The position numbers and the translations under genes are program-made. A stretch of 14,946 bases of DNA from Pseudomonadota bacterium (GTDB taxonomy: Bacteria > Pseudomonadota > Alphaproteobacteria > Rhizobiales > Xanthobacteraceae), in assembly GCA_023404705.1 (NCBI GenBank), contig JAEYAU010000128.1, positions 1 through 14,946 of the forward strand, written 5' to 3'. Of this stretch, positions 14,073 to 14,946 are shown piece after piece. The notes beneath the pieces are model-generated. The model ran no database searches. It was given only the letters and a program-made list of their open reading frames with translations, and was not told the origin of the DNA. The stretch's first letter is position 1. The number at the start of each line of letters is the position of its first letter.

Positions 14073-14131
14073 GGCTCGTATCCGCCTTTCATCTCTGCTA
14101 TCAGGCGGCTCCCTTATCGGCGACATGACAC
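14073..14131. promoter_or_regulatory. Short divergent promoter region, tadA and pseudouridine synthase
   Basis: These 59 bases must contain start signals for both genes unless transcripts begin inside the coding regions. The minus strand carries AAAGGCGGA (14081-14089), a good ribosome binding site for the tadA GTG. No Shine-Dalgarno sequence is seen before the ATG at 14132, so that transcript may be leaderless or weakly initiated. I do not recognise -35 or -10 boxes. Confidence 0.45.
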
Positions 14132-14946
14132 ATGGCCCGCAAGAGCGACGACGACGACAAATGGCCCGGCGAGCGCGTCGCCAAGGTGATCGCGCGCGCG
14201 GGCCTCGGCTCGCGCCGCGAGGCCGAGGAGTGGATCTCGGCGGGCCGCGTCGCCGTGAACGGCACGGTAATCGATACGCCGGCCGTCAATGTGACGCGCA
14301 AGGACAAGGTGACGGTCGACGGGGCGCCGCTGCCGACGCGCGAGCGCACGCGCCTGTTCCTCTATCACAAGCCGCGCGGGCTGATCACGACGCACAACGA
14401 CCCCGAGGGCCGGCCGACGATCTTCGAAGTGCTGCCAAAGGATCTGCCGCGACTCTTGAGCATCGGCAGGCTCGATCTCAACACCGAGGGCCTGCTGCTA
14501 CTCACCAATGACGGCGGGCTCGCGCGCATTCTCGAGCTGCCGGAGACCGGATGGCTGCGACGCTATCGCGTGCGCGCGCACGGCCGCGTGACGCAGCAGC
14601 AGCTCGACGGCCTGCGCAACGGCGTGGAGGTGGACGGCATCCAGTACGGGCCGATCGAGGCGGAGCTCGAGCGCGCGCAAGCGTCGAATGTCTGGCTCAC
14701 CTTCGCGATCCGCGAGGGCAAGAACCGCGAGGTGCGCAACGTGCTGGGCCATCTCGGCCTGCAGGTCGCGCGCCTGATCCGCATCTCCTACGGACCGTTC
14801 CAACTCGGCGAGCTTCCGGAGGGCGCCGTCGAGGAGATCCCGACGCGCGTGCTGCGCGATCAGCTCGGCGAGCGGGTCGCGCGCGCAGCCGGCGCGGACT
14901 TCGCGGCGCCGATCGTCGCGCGCGAGGCGGAGGAGCCGCGCGAGCC
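14132..14946 (+). CDS. rluB: RluB/RsuA-type pseudouridine synthase, 3' end beyond window
   Basis: The frame is open to the window edge (at least 271 codons). After a charged start MARKSDDDDKWPGER comes an S4 RNA-binding domain (about 15-65, with KVIARAGLGSRREAEEWI and GRVAVNG). The catalytic domain has LFLYHKPRGLITT (75-87) and GRLDLNTEGLLLLTNDG (112-128), where Asp115 is the catalytic aspartate. The REGKNREVRNVLGHLGLQVARLIRISYGPF block follows. These features fit the RsuA/RluB/RluE/RluF family, which isomerises uridines in rRNA. The S4 domain and the extension past the catalytic core favour RluB (23S rRNA) over RsuA, but this is inference. Many alphaproteobacterial homologues have a long Arg/Gly-rich tail, which would lie past the edge. 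Confidence 0.93.
   Translation, partial: MARKSDDDDKWPGERVAKVIARAGLGSRREAEEWISAGRVAVNGTVIDTPAVNVTRKDKVTVDGAPLPTRERTRLFLYHKPRGLITTHNDPEGRPTIFEVLPKDLPRLLSIGRLDLNTEGLLLLTNDGGLARILELPETGWLRRYRVRAHGRVTQQQLDGLRNGVEVDGIQYGPIEAELERAQASNVWLTFAIREGKNREVRNVLGHLGLQVARLIRISYGPFQLGELPEGAVEEIPTRVLRDQLGERVARAAGADFAAPIVAREAEEPRE

Noticed and set aside
14147..14161. DDDDK sequence at the N-terminus of the pseudouridine synthase
   Set aside because: It matches the enterokinase recognition sequence, but lies in a charged native N-terminus of a normal gene, and there is no sign of an engineered tag.
1..14946. CRISPR array, prophage, transposase or defence system
   Set aside because: I saw no regularly spaced direct repeats, integrase, transposase or defence-protein motifs on either strand.

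Overview
The window is GC-rich, densely packed chromosomal DNA. Its gene content, protein resemblances and intergenic repeat families suggest a free-living alphaproteobacterium of the order Hyphomicrobiales (Rhizobiales), near Bradyrhizobium, Rhodopseudomonas or their relatives. That placement is inferred from remembered family sequences, not from a search.

Layout. Bases 1-537 hold no complete gene; they contain a possible 3' tail of an upstream gene and a 111-base nested palindromic repeat. Bases 538-5971 (+) form a tight run: tldE, an inositol-monophosphatase/CysQ-type phosphatase, a DUF4170 protein, a DUF374 acyltransferase, waaA and lpxK. Junctions are overlaps or gaps of at most 35 bases, so this is probably one operon centred on Kdo-lipid A synthesis. 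Bases 5977-8405 (-) hold xseA, a DUF2093 protein and a UPF0158 protein, read in that order and convergent with lpxK. From 8539 (+) come a small two-CxxC zinc-ribbon-like protein, purD, an alpha/beta hydrolase carrying the full residue set of fluoroacetate dehalogenase, a GNAT acetyltransferase, an APH-fold kinase of the ACAD10/11 type and a patatin-like phospholipase, ending at 13493. tadA (-) lies convergent to the patatin gene, and an RluB/RsuA-type pseudouridine synthase (+) diverges from tadA and runs off the end.

How the genes fit together. waaA and lpxK act in succession on lipid A, and the DUF374 protein is a plausible envelope acyltransferase beside them. xseA, purD, tadA and rluB are housekeeping genes for DNA repair, purine synthesis, tRNA wobble editing and ribosome modification. 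The dehalogenase, GNAT, kinase and patatin genes form the most accessory-looking block. No phage, CRISPR, transposase, tRNA or rRNA is visible.

I did not find an obvious undescribed multi-gene system. The best leads are the residue-perfect fluoroacetate dehalogenase homologue downstream of purD, the small His-rich zinc-ribbon protein between xseA and purD, three different palindromic repeat elements (two overlapping stop codons), and patches of rare AT-rich codons inside purD and the phosphatase gene.
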